Assembly (NCBI RefSeq): GCF_902806685.2
Contig: NC_048537.1
Coordinates: 17,754,720 to 17,818,719 of the forward strand
From: Maniola hyperantus
Lineage: Eukaryota; Arthropoda; Insecta; Lepidoptera; Nymphalidae
Length of the DNA stretch: 64,000 bases
Direction: 5' to 3'
The notes under the pieces were generated by a model. The model saw only the letters and a program-made list of their open reading frames with translations, made no database searches and had not been told where the DNA came from. Position numbers and translations under genes: made by a program. Below, in pieces: positions 48,480-58,929 of the stretch (the stretch's first letter is position 1; each line of letters begins with the position of its first letter).

Positions 48480-48690
48480 AATCAAACTCAAACCATTTAT
48501 TCAAAATAGGCACCTACCATTGTTCCTACATTTTTGATTGTCAATTATTGAATTTGTAAGATAAAGGTGATAATTAATTAGGTACATAAAATAAAATTAA
48601 AGCGACGAAGGTCTTAAACGCACCCAGGTCTGAGAAAAGCCCACAACATACCAAGTCGGGTATATTCAAAGCCATTATATTTAGTGTGCT
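48480..48690 (+). repeat. AAAGTCAAA-family repeat, diverged copy
   Basis: CAAACTCAAACCATTTATTC, 'ACGCACCCAGGTCTGAGAAA', AGCCCACAACATACCAAGTC. Left half of the family only. Confidence 0.5.
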
Positions 48691-49267
48691 AAAATTGAGA
48701 AGAAATAATCTGAAATGCGGAACATTCTATCTACACTGTATCAACATTTTGATTGTGAACTCCAAAAAAAAGTCTTATCAATTATATTTGCTGGGAATCC
48801 TATTGTTATTTTTAAAGTTAGAAAGTCGAGAAGATTCGATCCGGCTCGGGCAACAATGAGGTGAACTTTTTTACTTTCTTTAAGAGCTGGAATTGCCACG
48901 AGCGCTTCAACCGGCATATTTCGGCCGTCAGCCGATGTCCCACTTTTGTCTACCAAACTATGCTTTGATTAAACAATTTTGTTGTGCAACGTTGTGTAAC
49001 ACGCTTAGGAGTAGACATTCCTACTACTACAAAAAGTTCTAGTGTTTTATGATATTTTTCTTTGTTTGCTTAATACATGTGCAAACAGAAGACGACATAG
49101 CTGGATTATATGCTTTTTAAATTTTCATAGCTGCTATTCTGAAATTTTTATTATTGCTGTAGCAGTAATAGATTCTCTCTGTGAAAACACTCTGTGCAAT
49201 ATTTTTTTTATAATTTTTACAGTGTTTTACCTACACTTCTGTGCAAATTTCAACTTTCTGTCAAAAT
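48691..49267. other. No recognisable feature
   Basis: Two frames (71 codons minus at 48741-48956, 124 codons plus at 49042-49416). The second is low-complexity (C, F, I-rich) and enters a SINE. Neither called. Confidence 0.35.
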
Positions 49268-49430
49268 TCCCGAGGAAACATTTATGCCTGAGAGTTGTCC
49301 ATAATGTTCTCAAAATCTGTGAAGTATGCCAATCTTTACTTAGCCAGCGTAGTAGACTATTGCCAACCCCTTCACATTTTGATAGGAGACCCTTGAGTGG
49401 GCTGGCGATGGTTTAATGATGATTTTTTTT
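49268..49430 (+). mobile_element. SINE-M 3' half
   Basis: 'CCCGAGGAAACATTTATGCC', 'CATAATGTTCTCAAAATCTG', 'GGCTGGCGATGGTTTAATGA'. Confidence 0.65.
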
Positions 49431-49750
49431 GGACCAAACGGTCTGAAAACTTGTCAAAACATCGGGTAACGTGTTACACTTCTCCCCACAAGGCCAGGAT
49501 TAACGTTGATTTTCGTTGTGCAATCAAGTTTTAATCTTTCATCCACACACAACCGTCGGATATGGGACGGCAACGGGTATAACCACTCAGCGGTTGTCGG
49601 GAACCCATCAACCCGCAGGCAATTTCCCCGCGCGTTATCGGTGCACTTGTCAACAACCGCATAACCGCAGTATACCGCGATCTCAATTTCGCATACGTCC
49701 CACTGTACGAATGACCTCCTTTACTGTGTTATACTTTAAAACTGTCGGTT
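49431..49750. other. Apparently unique, moderately GC-rich
   Basis: 'CCGTCGGATATGGGACGGCA', CAACAACCGCATAACCGCAG. A 95-codon frame (49516-49803) crosses it but ends in the RTE repeat. No family recognised. Confidence 0.35.
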
Positions 49751-49751
49751 C

Positions 49752-49915
49752 ATCATCATTATCAACCGATAGACGTCCACTGCTGGACATAGGTCTCTTG
49801 TAGGGACTTCCACACGCCACGGTCTTGCGCCTGAAACAAGCCCTGCGACTCGTCTGATGTCGTCCGTCTACCTAGTGGGGATCTTCCAACTGCGTCTCCG
49901 GTGAGAGGTTGCGTG
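49752..49915 (-). pseudogene. RTE-type 3' end
   Basis: Minus strand encodes AQDRGVWKSLQETYVQQWTS then stop and an (ATG)n tail. The region upstream of 'GTCGTCCGTCTACCTAGTGG' is lost. Confidence 0.75.
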
Positions 49916-50415
49916 TTAGAAATGTAGAAGTAAAATTTTAATCCACAGAATTCTAGATTGCAATTCAATCAAAAGCCTAATCTTCTCATCAATAGCGAAG
50001 AATGGGATTTGTATGACGGGATAATTAAAGGAAAATCAGAAACGCACGCTACACGCTCAAACAATCGCTGTGTGTGTCAAAGTTTCCATTTCACGCCAAT
50101 CAGCCCGTGTCGATGCGGATTGCAATCATTTGCTCGATATAAAACACCAACACACCAATACACCACCGACGTACCTACCGACCTAACTAAACTAAAATTT
50201 AGAGTATTTGCATCTTTTTCTTAGCGTAATAATAAAAGGACGTACAAACCTAATTTAATTTAGAGCTGTCAAACTTCCTGACTTTAGCTGGCAGTCGCGA
50301 GCCTATTGCGTGCACTAAAAGTTAGAGTCCAAATACTTTGAACAGTGTGAATTGCCAGTGATGACATAATATACCTAGATCTAAGACATGACGTGATGGG
50401 TTGATTATGATGACT
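49916..50415. other. Mostly unassigned
   Basis: 50333-50410 contains a decayed RTE scrap (TTTGAACAGTGTGAATTGCC, AGTGATGACAT) ending in the SINE-M-like GATGGGTTGATTATGATGA. No gene. Confidence 0.4.
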
Positions 50416-50583
50416 TTTAGTCCCGCAAAATTGCTAATGCGCGTGTCCGCCAATTTAGTGACGTCAGCACTAGACTGAAGTTTCGAGCTGATGGTATATT
50501 TTTATTTCGGCTGACGTCAAAATGACGTCTTTTAGATGTTAATGAGACATGGTTCAAGCGCAATAGCAATTTGCAGGACTTAT
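50416..50583. mobile_element. MITE-K, copy 2
   Basis: TTAGTCCCGCAAAATTGCTA and 'TAGCAATTTGCAGGACTTAT' ends; core 'GAGCTGATGGTATATTTTTA' in the same orientation as copy 1. Confidence 0.75.
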
Positions 50584-50884
50584 GTCATCCACTTTCGTAC
50601 ACCTCAAGAACCATTTGGGAATAGGTTACCAATATTTGTAATTTAATTCTGTCCCTCACCAATGCCGTTATTAGATTAGGTTTGGACCGGTAATAAAATA
50701 ACATAAAATCCTATTATGTTTCCCGCCTTTATGGCCTTTCTAGTTGAAGCTACAGAAATGAACAAGTTATTCGACAAATAGAGAAAACCCGCGGGAGCCT
50801 ACTGTTGTACTTATTTATAAAAGCCCCTTTTAATGTGATTTGATAACTTCAAAAGAACAATATCACTACCTACCCACACTATAA
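50584..50884. other. Unassigned
   Basis: No gene or repeat recognised. Confidence 0.35.
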
Positions 50885-51090
50885 ACTAGCGATCCGCCCC
50901 GGTTTCGCACGGGTTGCTTGTTACAATTTTCGTAGGGATCTTAAATTTTTTGAAAATAAAATATAGCCTATACCATTTAAGAATGATGTAGCTTTCTACT
51001 GGTGAAAGAATTTTCAAAATCGGTTCAGCAGTTCCAGAGATAATCCCCTACAAACAAACTTACAAACTTTACCTTTTTATATTTGAACAA
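50885..51090 (-). mobile_element. Helitron-like element H4
   Basis: ACTAGCGATCCGCCCCGGTT, 'TTTCTACTGGTGAAAGAATT', 'CAGTTCCAGAGATAATCCCC'. Close to 61.59-61.79 kb. Confidence 0.6.
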
Positions 51091-51107
51091 TCCATGCTTC
51101 CATACTC

Positions 51108-51240
51108 CATACTAATATTATAAATGCGAAAGTGTGTCTGTCTGTCTGTCGGCTAGGTTTTCATGGGAAAATCAAAGGTTCCCACGGGATTTTGGAAAAC
51201 CTAAATCCACGCAGACGAAGTCGCGGGCATCATCTGGTAT
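51108..51240 (+). mobile_element. Helitron-like element H3 with internal deletion
   Basis: ATACTAATATTATAAATGCG, (TGTC)n, then directly 'AAATCAAAGGTTCCCACGGG' and GTCGCGGGCATCATCTGGT. Confidence 0.6.
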
Positions 51241-51261
51241 TAAATATAGAAGCATAGATCA

Positions 51262-51470
51262 GAAAGCCTGTTTGTCTGTTGGTTTGTCCTTCAATCACGC
51301 CACAACGGAGCAACGGATCGGCTGATTTTTTTGCATGGATATAGTAAGACCTGGAGAGTGACAAAGGCTACTTTTAATCTTGCAAAACCCACTGGGAAAA
51401 TCAAAGAGTTCCCATGGGATTTCAACAACTGAAATCCACGTGAACTAAATCGCGGGTATCACACGCGGTT
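51262..51470 (+). mobile_element. Degenerate H2 Helitron-like copy
   Basis: 'TTGGTTTGTCCTTCAATCAC', 'CAACGGAGCAACGGATCGGC', 'ACCTGGAGAGTGACAAAGGC', 'AAATCGCGGGTATCACACGC'. Confidence 0.5.
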
Positions 51471-51638
51471 CACAATAAAAATTAAAATAATCTCTGTACT
51501 GCAAGATGTTACTAAATAATGATTTTAAGCTTATTTCGTGGTTTAAAGGCAAGTGTATTGTATTGTATAAAACGGCAAATATCGGCAGTTAAAAATCGTC
51601 TAATTCATTGTGGTATGTACCTACGTGGTGTGGTTTTA

Positions 51639-51712
51639 TACAATACAATACAATACAATACAATACAATACAATACAATACAATACAATACAATACAATA
51701 CAATACAATACA
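51639..51712. repeat. (TACAA)15 microsatellite
   Basis: Perfect TACAA repeats; translated, they make the TIQYN repetition of a 112-codon frame that is not a gene. Confidence 0.95.
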
Positions 51713-52261
51713 GGCAGCTAAAGTCACGATGTTTGACAGCTCTAAATTAAATTTAAAAGTGTCAAACTGTATCTGTCTTTTTCATATTACATTAGTAAGA
51801 AGAGGACGCGAATACTCTAAAATTTATCAGAATCAGTACCAATGTGTTACTAAATAGTTTAGAAAGTAACGAAACTAAACGATGAATCATAAAACTAAAA
51901 TGAAGATTATTTGTTAAAATACCTACACTTCTATCTGTTAAGCAAAACCGCTTTCATTTTATAGCAAAAGTGTTTACAAAGTAAATAATCACTGAAAAGT
52001 GTGAAATTCCACGCAATTCGCAAACTCTACCTAATCATACTTACTTTTCCTTTTAATGCCTTCTATTTACTTACTTTATCTTTTTAATTTAGGAAAATTC
52101 TTAATGGTGGTCTCCCCATCACTCGCTCCATACAATCGTAGTTTGGGTCTAATTTGAATAAATTAACCAATCAAACTCAATAAAATTTTATAGACACATT
52201 CTAGATACTAATGTGTGTCCTGTGGTTTGTCAGATTTTCTTTAAAATATTCTGTTTTAGAG
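51713..52261. other. Unassigned
   Basis: No gene or repeat recognised. Confidence 0.35.
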
Positions 52262-52545
52262 TTACAAAGTCAAAGTCAAAGTCAAATGATTTATTCAAAA
52301 TAGGTAATTAATAACTCTTTTTGAAAGTCAGATGTTGGATTTCTAAGATATAGTGGTGATAATTATTTCGCAAACTTAAAACTAAAGCTACGAGGGTTCC
52401 AAACGCGCCCAGGTCTGAGAAGAGCCCACAACAAATTCAGCCGGGTATTCTTTTTATTATCACCACTTTACAAAATTATTGAAACTTATTAGAACTATCA
52501 CAATCCGTTAAGCAACTCATTCCCAAGCTTGCTTATCATTTACAT
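52262..52545 (+). repeat. AAAGTCAAA-family repeat
   Basis: 'CAAAGTCAAAGTCAAATGAT' then TTATTCAAAATAGG, 'AAAGCTACGAGGGTTCCAAA', 'CAGCCGGGTATTCTTTTTAT', 'CAACTCATTCCCAAGCTTGC'. Longest one-sided copy; unlike 2.49 kb it has no inverted right end. Confidence 0.6.
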
Positions 52546-53018
52546 GAGTTGAAATATTTGTATGAAAATATTTGAGCCCGTGTAACTTTAAAAGAGCTAG
52601 CGCACACCACCGTGCGATTAGTTGCGGTGCGTTTTAAAATCCGCAAATTTCAATTTTTTTTAATCAAAATCCGGTCCGCAATTAATTCCGCAGTGCGCGC
52701 ACTTCTGTGTAGTTCTATAGTTCACAGATTTTGCAAAAAAAAAACCATACGGAAATTCTCCGTGGTGCGCGATATCTCTTTATCTTATTATACAAATATT
52801 TTACGAAAATCTGGCATAGCGCAGTCACACATATTAGTTTCTGAACGTGTCTAGAAAATTTCATTGAGTTTGATTGATAAACATTTATCTTTAAAAAAAA
52901 ATTTATATTATTGCGATTCAGAAATCTAAATTGTGTGAGCGAGATAAAATTTAATAATAATAATAGATAAATTAATAATTTAAACTAAAACTAAAACCTT
53001 AAAAAATATAATATTATA
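52546..53018. other. Unassigned, weak foldback
   Basis: GCGCACACCACCGTGCG (52601) and CTCCGTGGTGCGCG (52758) are inverted near-matches, possibly an old MITE. (TAA)n near 52955-52965 may be the tail of the next LINE fragment. Confidence 0.35.
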
Positions 53019-53019
53019 A

Positions 53020-53244
53020 CTAAAATATATTATTAAAAGGAGTCCCTTTAGGCAAGGTTCCGAAGATACTGGCAGCGTTCCCCCTTTGGATAGCTAGGCT
53101 AATTCTTCGCCCGAGGTAGCTGCCAGCTCTTCGGTCTCCTGTGATGTCGACTAACCTTTTTGCTATTTCCTTAAAAAATCTTATAGCGCTAGGACCATTG
53201 ACCATTTTTGATTGATTAACATTCAAACTAGAGTCAATCTCCAT
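53020..53244 (-). pseudogene. Non-LTR ORF2 C-terminus (second LINE family)
   Basis: Frame ends with FFKEIAKRLVDITGDRRAGS, YLGRRISLAIQRGNAASIFG, TLP. The 'RISLAIQRGNAAS' block is a C-terminal signature I associate with insect LINE ORF2 proteins, different from the 41 kb element. An AT-rich tail with TAATAATAATA follows at the left. 5' truncated. Confidence 0.6.
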
Positions 53245-53584
53245 TTGTTTGGAGCGCTCTACGTATAAACTCCCCTTAAAAGAAATTAGCTAAAATTCGA
53301 CGACCTTACAACCGTTCAAGTAATTATACTTCCTGATTATGATTCCGCCCGCCCACGGCGCGGCGTGCGGACAAAAGATTAACTTGCCTTTTACAAAGAA
53401 ATTGTTTAATCAAAGCCACGTCGGAGACAATGAGGAGCGACGGATGACTGCCGAAACACCCCCTTTGCAGAGCCTGAAGCAAATCCGCCTTCTGAAAAAT
53501 AAAAGGTTTTTTTTTTCGATTCGACTCGGCTGTTTTACGGACTCAATTAGATTTATAATGGTAGTTAATTATAATTACAGTAAT
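53245..53584. other. Apparently unique, GC-rich start
   Basis: 53343-53375 (CCGCCCGCCCACGGCGCGGC) is GC-rich. An 84-codon frame (53339-53593) has no domain and runs into H3. Confidence 0.3.
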
Positions 53585-53800
53585 ACTAGCTGATGCACGC
53601 GACTTCGTCCGCGTGGAATTAGGTTTTTAAAATTCCCGCGGGAACTCTTTGATTTTCCGGGATAAAAAGTAGCCTATGTGTTAATCCAGGGTATAATCTA
53701 TCTCCATTCCAAATTTCATCCAAACCCGTTCAGCCGTTTTTGCGTGATTGAGTAACAAACATCCAAACATCCACACTTTCACATTTATAATATTAGTAGG
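53585..53800 (-). mobile_element. Helitron-like element H3, full length
   Basis: ACTAGCTGATGCACGCGACT, 'GGGATAAAAAGTAGCCTATG', 'CAGCCGTTTTTGCGTGATTG', 'CACTTTCACATTTATAATAT'. Confidence 0.7.
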
Positions 53801-53825
53801 ATTCTCAAAACGGTGATAGAAGTGG

Positions 53826-53962
53826 TTAGTCCCGCAAATTGCATTTTGACGTCAATTGACGTATATTTAAGTAAAAATTTACCATCAGCTCGAAACTTCA
53901 GTCTACAGCTGCTGACGTCACTAAAATGGCGGCCACGCGCATTAGCAATTTGCGGGACTTAT
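53826..53962. mobile_element. MITE-K, copy 3, inverted core
   Basis: TTAGTCCCGCAAATTGCATT and 'TTAGCAATTTGCGGGACTTA' ends; core ACCATCAGCTCGAAACTTCA is the reverse complement of the other copies. ~25 bp shorter. Confidence 0.75.
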
Positions 53963-54267
53963 ATCAAATTCCCTAATTATATAATTCCCAAAACTTCAAT
54001 AATATGTAACTTTTATAGACACGCGTGAAGGACAATTTGAACGTTTGATGTCAATATCTATTCGTCTACGTATAATACATATGAAGGAAATTTCATCAGT
54101 TTGAAATTTCAACATGAAAAATCAAAATAACTTTTATTTAATGGAGTGAATTCAGCACCCAAATATTCATATCATCGGGTGTTCAAACGTATTTTATTTT
54201 TGGCAGCAATGTTTATTCTGGGAGTATTAAGTTTGCCAACTCAGGACCATGACTGAAGAGTGATAAA
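53963..54267. other. Unassigned
   Basis: No gene or repeat recognised. Confidence 0.35.
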
Positions 54268-54400
54268 ATAGCATAGAATAGAATATATTTTATTCAAGTA
54301 AACTTTTACAAGTGATTTTGAATCGTCAACTAGTTTAATTTGCCACTGGTTCGGAATGCCGTTCCTACCGAGAAGAACCAGCAAGAAACTCGGCGGTTGC
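54268..54400 (-). mobile_element. Non-LTR 3' end, second copy
   Basis: GAATAGAATATATTTTATTC, 'AACTAGTTTAATTTGCCACT', 'TCCTACCGAGAAGAACCAGC'; same family as 0.99-1.12 kb. Confidence 0.6.
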
Positions 54401-54434
54401 TCTTTTAAAGTGATCAATCCATTTTCATACTAAC

Positions 54435-54480
54435 AATAAACCAACAAACAAACACACTTTCGCATTTATTAAGATTTTTC
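54435..54480 (-). mobile_element. H2 start fragment
   Basis: AATAAACCAACAAACAAACA then CACTTTCGCATTTATTAAGA. Confidence 0.5.
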
Positions 54481-55084
54481 TGTAGATGGTCACTTACAGC
54501 TAAAAAAGGAAAAAAAAGGTTCTATCTTGCGTGTGAATTTTCACAAGGTCACTGCTGAAAGAACAGAGTGGGGCTGGTCAGGCCATGGCTCGGAATTTCA
54601 TTACCGAATGAACTCCGATTCACAAGTGAACCGAGCGTAATTAGTTTTGCTACGTGCTGTTTTATTTATTTCAACCTCGTATATTTTCATGTTCAGTCGT
54701 TTGAGTTGACTGTTTAATGCGAAAATCGCTTTTAATTAAGCCTAATTTATCGCAAATCGTTCGAAAAATAAAGAGTTGTTTACGTAGAGTTTTAGTAAAA
54801 TTAACAATTTAAAAAAACTCCGATTGAAGTTGCTTGAATTAAGTGATCGATATATTAAATGGAGCTATAATTTAAAACCGTTTATTTAGGATTTCTTAAT
54901 TTATTTATTTTGATTCGATTTATGATATGCGGTAGTTGTTTAGAAGTCGAAACTTATGAGGAAAACTTGTGTAGTTAAGCGTGGACTCTAGACGTCAGTC
55001 GCGTACGTCTGTCGCGCGTACGTCACATCATATCGCAACACATTATCGCTTATCGCTGTCAGCGCCGCAATGTTTTTTTATTCA
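54481..55084. other. Apparently unique; CpG-rich patch
   Basis: 54575-54690 is the inverted relative of 47.98-48.10 kb. 54985-55070 is CpG-rich for the region (CGCGTACGTCTGTCGCGCGT), with CRE-like GACGTCA. It lies 0.3 kb upstream of the candidate exon and could be regulatory (inference). Confidence 0.35.
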
Positions 55085-55205
55085 TTACTATACTCCTACA
55101 TCTGTACCATATTTCGTCAAAATCGGTTAAACCGTTGGGCTGTGAAAAGCTAGCAGACAGACAGACAGACCGACAAACTTTCACATTTATAGTATTAGTA
55201 TGGAT
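55085..55205 (-). mobile_element. Helitron-like element H3, 5' part
   Basis: 'CCATATTTCGTCAAAATCGG', 'GGGCTGTGAAAAGCTAGCAG', (CAGA)n, 'CTTTCACATTTATAGTATTA'. CTAG half missing. Confidence 0.6.
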
Positions 55206-55283
55206 TAGGATTAGGATAGTATGTCAGATCTGTGCAGAGTACATTCACCATAGAGTTGTTGATAACCTAGAGTTCGTATTGCA

Positions 55284-55425
55284 GGTGCGGCTAGTAACGG
55301 CGCTGTGGGTGGGGACACAGTGTAGTGCATGGGCGCGGGTGTCGGTGTGGCATGCGCAGCGCGCTAGCGAGCGATGCAGCGCGCGGCGCAGTTCGTGCTG
55401 CTCTGCGTGGCGCACATCTCGCCAA
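55284..55425 (+). CDS. Candidate 5' exon with signal-peptide-like start
   Basis: Sequence shows TTCGTATTGCAG/G (possible 3' splice site at 55283), 142 bp of unusually GC-rich DNA (55284-55425), and CGCCAA/GTAAGT, a perfect donor consensus at 55426. An ATG at 55373 opens MQRAAQFVLLCVAHISP, running in phase to the donor (phase 1). Positive start followed by an uncharged hydrophobic run is how a signal peptide begins. If real, this is an exon of 5' UTR plus the start of a secreted or membrane protein whose next exon lies downstream, perhaps beyond the window. The acceptor lacks a strong pyrimidine tract, the start context has G at -3, and no downstream exon was found. Prediction only. Confidence 0.3.
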
Positions 55426-55503
55426 GTAAGTAAAATACTACCACTATACTCTTGCATTTCAGGTACCTAGCTCGTGTCTGTGTTTATGTCGTATCGGTAT
55501 AAG

Positions 55504-55735
55504 TCATCATCATCATCAACCGATAGACGTCCACTGCACGACATAGGTCTCTTGTAGGGACTTCCACACGCCACGGTCTTGCGCTGCCTGAATCCAGCGA
55601 CTCGTCGGAAGTCGTTCTAGTGGGCGGTCTTCCAACGTTGCGTCTTCCTTTGCGAGGTCGCCATTCCAGCACCTTGAGACCCCAACGTCTATCGGTTTTA
55701 CGAACTATGTGCCCTCCCCATACTGCGCGTGCAGA
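55504..55735 (-). pseudogene. RTE-type ORF2 C-terminus
   Basis: Minus strand encodes GHIVRKTDRRWGLKVLEWRP, RKGRRNVGRPP and, after frameshifts, ...VWKSLQETYV, with an (ATG)n tail. Dead copy in antisense to the candidate exon. Confidence 0.7.
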
Positions 55736-56154
55736 GCCGTGTGCACAGTTAAACTAGAGAACTTGTTCACCATTCAAGCTAAGGTATTTTGAAGGACATT
55801 GCTGCTCTAGAAAATAATAAACAATAACTCAGATGATCTAGGTTGGCAGCTCTCATCTGCAGACTGGTGCAATCTTATGAACTTTGCCCTGTATCCATCC
55901 TATAGTTTCAATGACTTTAACTATCATATTAGTTATTTTATCACTATTGTTGGTTGAAATATAAAGTTAAACGATTAAGTACATAAACTGAAAAAAACGA
56001 GATGGACAACATTTGCCCCAGGCTGAACAAATATATACAGGTATTATAATAAATTCAGATAAAATATACAATTAATTTTGAATAACTCTTTACATTTTAA
56101 AGCAATCGCTGAAAATGATTGAAAAAAATAAGAATGTAAATCGATTTTGTTTTA
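55736..56154. other. Unassigned
   Basis: No gene or repeat recognised; AT-rich. Confidence 0.35.
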
Positions 56155-56215
56155 TCTCAAAAGGAAAAACGGAACCCTTATAGGATCACTTTGTTGTCTG
56201 TCTCTCTGTTTTACT
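56155..56215 (+). mobile_element. F1 fragment
   Basis: CTCAAAAGGAAAAACGGAAC and 'ATAGGATCACTTTGTTGTCT' only. Confidence 0.6.
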
Positions 56216-56807
56216 TTACGGCCCCTCGATGTAAGTCTTTTTATGCCTATCACAAGCTTAATGCCACAACTGCGAACCAACCTACGACTTTTTTTTCTTG
56301 AAATAGAAGATTTTTACTATTAAATGGCACATATATCATCTCTGTACATTCTGGAGCACGCGTCCATACAATTTTTGTTCATCTCCTTCGCAAATGTCAT
56401 TTAATAATACTTAAATAAAATGTAAAGAATAGGTAAGTATACTTGAAAATTTGGTACCATTTCGTTTTCCCCATATTATCGGGTAACGGAAGTGAACCGA
56501 TCTTGAACAAATTGAGGATCGGTTACACAAAACTGGTGTGTACCTACTTGAAAAACTTTTTACCGCCAAAAAGGACCGTCCTTATTGAAATCGAAAATCG
56601 TTCTCGGAACACGACAAGAGGTTCGCTCGTATGAATAACTAAACTCGGGCAAATTTCGCGTAATCATAAAAACTTCGGGTTCGTACTTCGTGCTAAACTG
56701 TGTATAACGATCGCCTATTATGTTGGAAACTTTGCGAGGAAGACCTCAGATCACGTAAGGAAAGTTTTCTTCAAGGTCACTTGAGGTTTACCCGACAATC
56801 AATCTAT
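56216..56807. other. Apparently unique DNA
   Basis: About 0.6 kb without a known family. A 63-codon frame at 56443-56634 (MKIWYHFVFPILSGNGSEPI) has no domain. Confidence 0.35.
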
Positions 56808-57039
56808 GTAAAAGGAAAAGGTGACTGACTGACAGACTGACTCATCTATCAACGCACAGCTCAAACTACTGGACGGATCGGGATGAAATTTGGCATGCAG
56901 ATAGCTACATCGATGGATAGCTATTATGACGTACACATCCGCTAAGAAAGGATTTTTGAAAATTCAACCCCTAAGGGGGTAAAATAGGGGTTTGAAATTT
57001 GTGTAGTCCACGCGGACGAGGTCGCGGGAATAAGATAGT
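56808..57039 (+). mobile_element. Helitron-like element H1, full length
   Basis: 'AAAAGGAAAAGGTGACTGAC', a 13 bp local duplication (GATAGCTA...GATAGCTATT), 'CCACGCGGACGAGGTCGCGG', ending GATAG/T instead of CTAG. Confidence 0.6.
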
Positions 57040-57085
57040 CAAATCATATACACACATACATTGCAAAAACATTGCCTTTCTTCCC

Positions 57086-57545
57086 AAAAAAAACCAGGCC
57101 AAGTGCGAGTCAGACTCGCGCACTGAAGGTTCCGTAGGTACTACAATCGTATTTTATTGACATTTTGCACGGTAAATCAAAAACTTTTATACCTAAAAAT
57201 AAATTAAAATCTGTTTTAGAATGTACAAGTAAAGCCCTTTCATATGATACCCCACTTGGTATAGTAATCTTACTTTGAAAGTTGAAAATACCAAGTTCAT
57301 GAACACATTTTAATTTTTTTCTTGTGATGTAACCACAAATTCACTGTTTTCAGATTTTTTCCCCTCATGTCTGCTATAAGACCTACCTTCCTGCCTAATT
57401 TCATGATTCTAGGTCAATGGGTAGTTATTAGGTTATTAGGTTTCTTAACAGACAGACAGACAGACAGACAGACAGATAGATAGACAGACAACAAAGTGAT
57501 CCTATAAGGGTTCCGTTTTTCCTTTTGAGGTACGGAACCCTAAAA
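57086..57545 (-). mobile_element. F1 repeat, full length
   Basis: AAAAAAACCAGGCCAAGTGC, GAGTCAGACTCGCGCACTGA, 'GATACCCCACTTGGTATAGT', (ACAG)n, 'TTTTGAGGTACGGAACCCTA'. Confidence 0.7.
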
Positions 57546-57896
57546 GGCCTGAATGTGGCATACAAAACTTAAAGGTGCCAGTCAGGAATTCAACGCTTTG
57601 ACCACAAAACCACAATGGCTCGGGGCTACGTCCGCTCAGTAAATAAAATTATATTTGTAAACAAAATAGTTCGCGGACTCACTTTGCGGTGTTCTCGGTT
57701 CCATACTCAAGATTAAAATGCGTTTATCTCTGGAGATCAAAGCGGCTTTCGGAAACTGCGGTCCCTTTCATCCCGGGCAAGTCCCGGCCCGAGTCTCGCT
57801 CAATCCCATCTTAACCCGGCTTCTAGTTAGAACAATCACGTCACGGCTAGTCTTGCTAGTGTACATACAACTATCAGATGAAATGTAGAGGTTTTA
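57546..57896. other. Apparently unique DNA
   Basis: 'CCCTTTCATCCCGGGCAAGT', 'CCCGGCCCGAGTCTCGCTCA'. No family or long frame. Confidence 0.35.
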
Positions 57897-57940
57897 AAGA
57901 TAGATAGATAGATAGATAGATGGATATATAGATAGATAGG

Positions 57941-57978
<38 letters not shown>
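57897..57978. repeat. (GATA)n microsatellite, imperfect
   Basis: About 20 units of TAGA with three interruptions (TGGATATA, TAGG). Confidence 0.95.
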
Positions 57979-57979
<1 letters not shown>

Positions 57980-57984
57980 CTCAG

Positions 57985-58214
57985 TGGTGCTCATTGCTTA
58001 ATGACCTTATAGAATTTGAAACATGTGTTTTGACGGTGAAGAAAAACATCGCGAAGAAAGTTGCATGCCAGAGAGTTCTCCATAATTTTCTCAAAGGTAT
58101 GTGAAGTCTGCCAATCTGGACTTGACCAGAGTGGTGGACTATGGCCTGCACCATTTTCATTCTGAAAGGAGACCGTCGCTAAGTAGTGACGCCTATGTTG
58201 GGTTGAAAATGATG
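57985..58214 (+). mobile_element. SINE-M, head decayed
   Basis: 'TTGACGGTGAAGAAAAACAT', 'CATGCCAGAGAGTTCTCCAT', 'AGTGGTGGACTATGGCCTGC', ends 'GTTGGGTTGAAAATGATG'. Confidence 0.65.
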
Positions 58215-58261
58215 TTAATAGTAGTATCTCCGCAAACGAAAAAAGCTGTGGCGTTCAAAAG

Positions 58262-58556
58262 TCGACGAATCATGATTAACCCATCCCTAGGTCACTACTG
58301 AGTACGTGTCTCCTCTCAGAATGAGATGGGCTTAGGCCGCTGTCCACTACGCTGGCGAAGTGCGGATTGGCAGCCTTCACACACCTGTGAAAAAATTATG
58401 GAATGTGGTTTTCATTCATTGTTACATCAAGTGATATTAAATTGCTTAAAAAACACATATTTAGCTTTGAAAAGTCAAAGGTGCGTACCCTGATGCCTGA
58501 TTCGAATCCCAGATAGGAGGGCGATGTCATAGACTAGGTTATCATAGATAACTCGA
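58262..58556 (-). mobile_element. SINE-M, near full length, diverged
   Basis: 'CATGATTAACCCATCCCTAG', 'GCGAAGTGCGGATTGGCAGC', head with decayed B box (GATTCGAATCCCAG). Opposite orientation to the SINE 50 bp upstream. Confidence 0.65.
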
Positions 58557-58929
58557 GTGATAGTAGCCAAATTGAGAACAGCCTAATGATATCGAAAACA
58601 AAATGCCAGATCAAATCGGTGTGATTGTTCTCTTTGGCTTACCTTTTTCAAGCAAATTACATATTGTATTTCTCCGATTGCAGGTGCTTGGTCAATAAAA
58701 TCGAAAATTGACGTTCGGTAAACGAAAATTGGTATCTTATTACCTTTTATGGCAGAAAGGTGCGTTCCGAGTGAAATTGAAAACCGTTTTCCGGAACGGA
58801 AGGTGCGAGTACGTGGCCCGCGCGAGAAACAATATGGCCGTTGTTATGAATATGATAAATTAATTTTTCATCACAGGTTCACGGCCGCGGTGTTTACAAA
58901 GGCAAATGCAATATTATTATAATATGACA
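58557..58929. other. Apparently unique, two acceptor-like sites
   Basis: TTTCTCCGATTGCAG/G (58669-58683) and TTTTTCATCACAG/G (~58863-58876) fit 3' splice sites; the sequence after the second (TTCACGGCCGCGGTGTTTAC) is not repetitive. No donor pairs convincingly. Not called as exons. Confidence 0.25.

Noticed and set aside
48741..48956. 71-codon minus-strand frame (MVDKSGTSADGRNMPVEALV)
   Set aside because: Composition looks protein-like, but there is no recognisable family, splice context or neighbouring exon; left as unassigned.
51519..51857. 112-codon plus-strand frame
   Set aside because: A third of it is translated (TACAA)n microsatellite.
55135..55470. 111-codon plus-strand frame over the candidate exon
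   Set aside because: It begins in an H3 repeat and reads the GC-rich stretch in a different frame from the ATG at 55373; Arg/Ser/Cys-rich composition is typical of out-of-frame GC-rich DNA.
58669..58876. Internal exons behind two 3' splice-site-like motifs
   Set aside because: No donor or sustained open frame pairs with either site; such motifs are frequent by chance.
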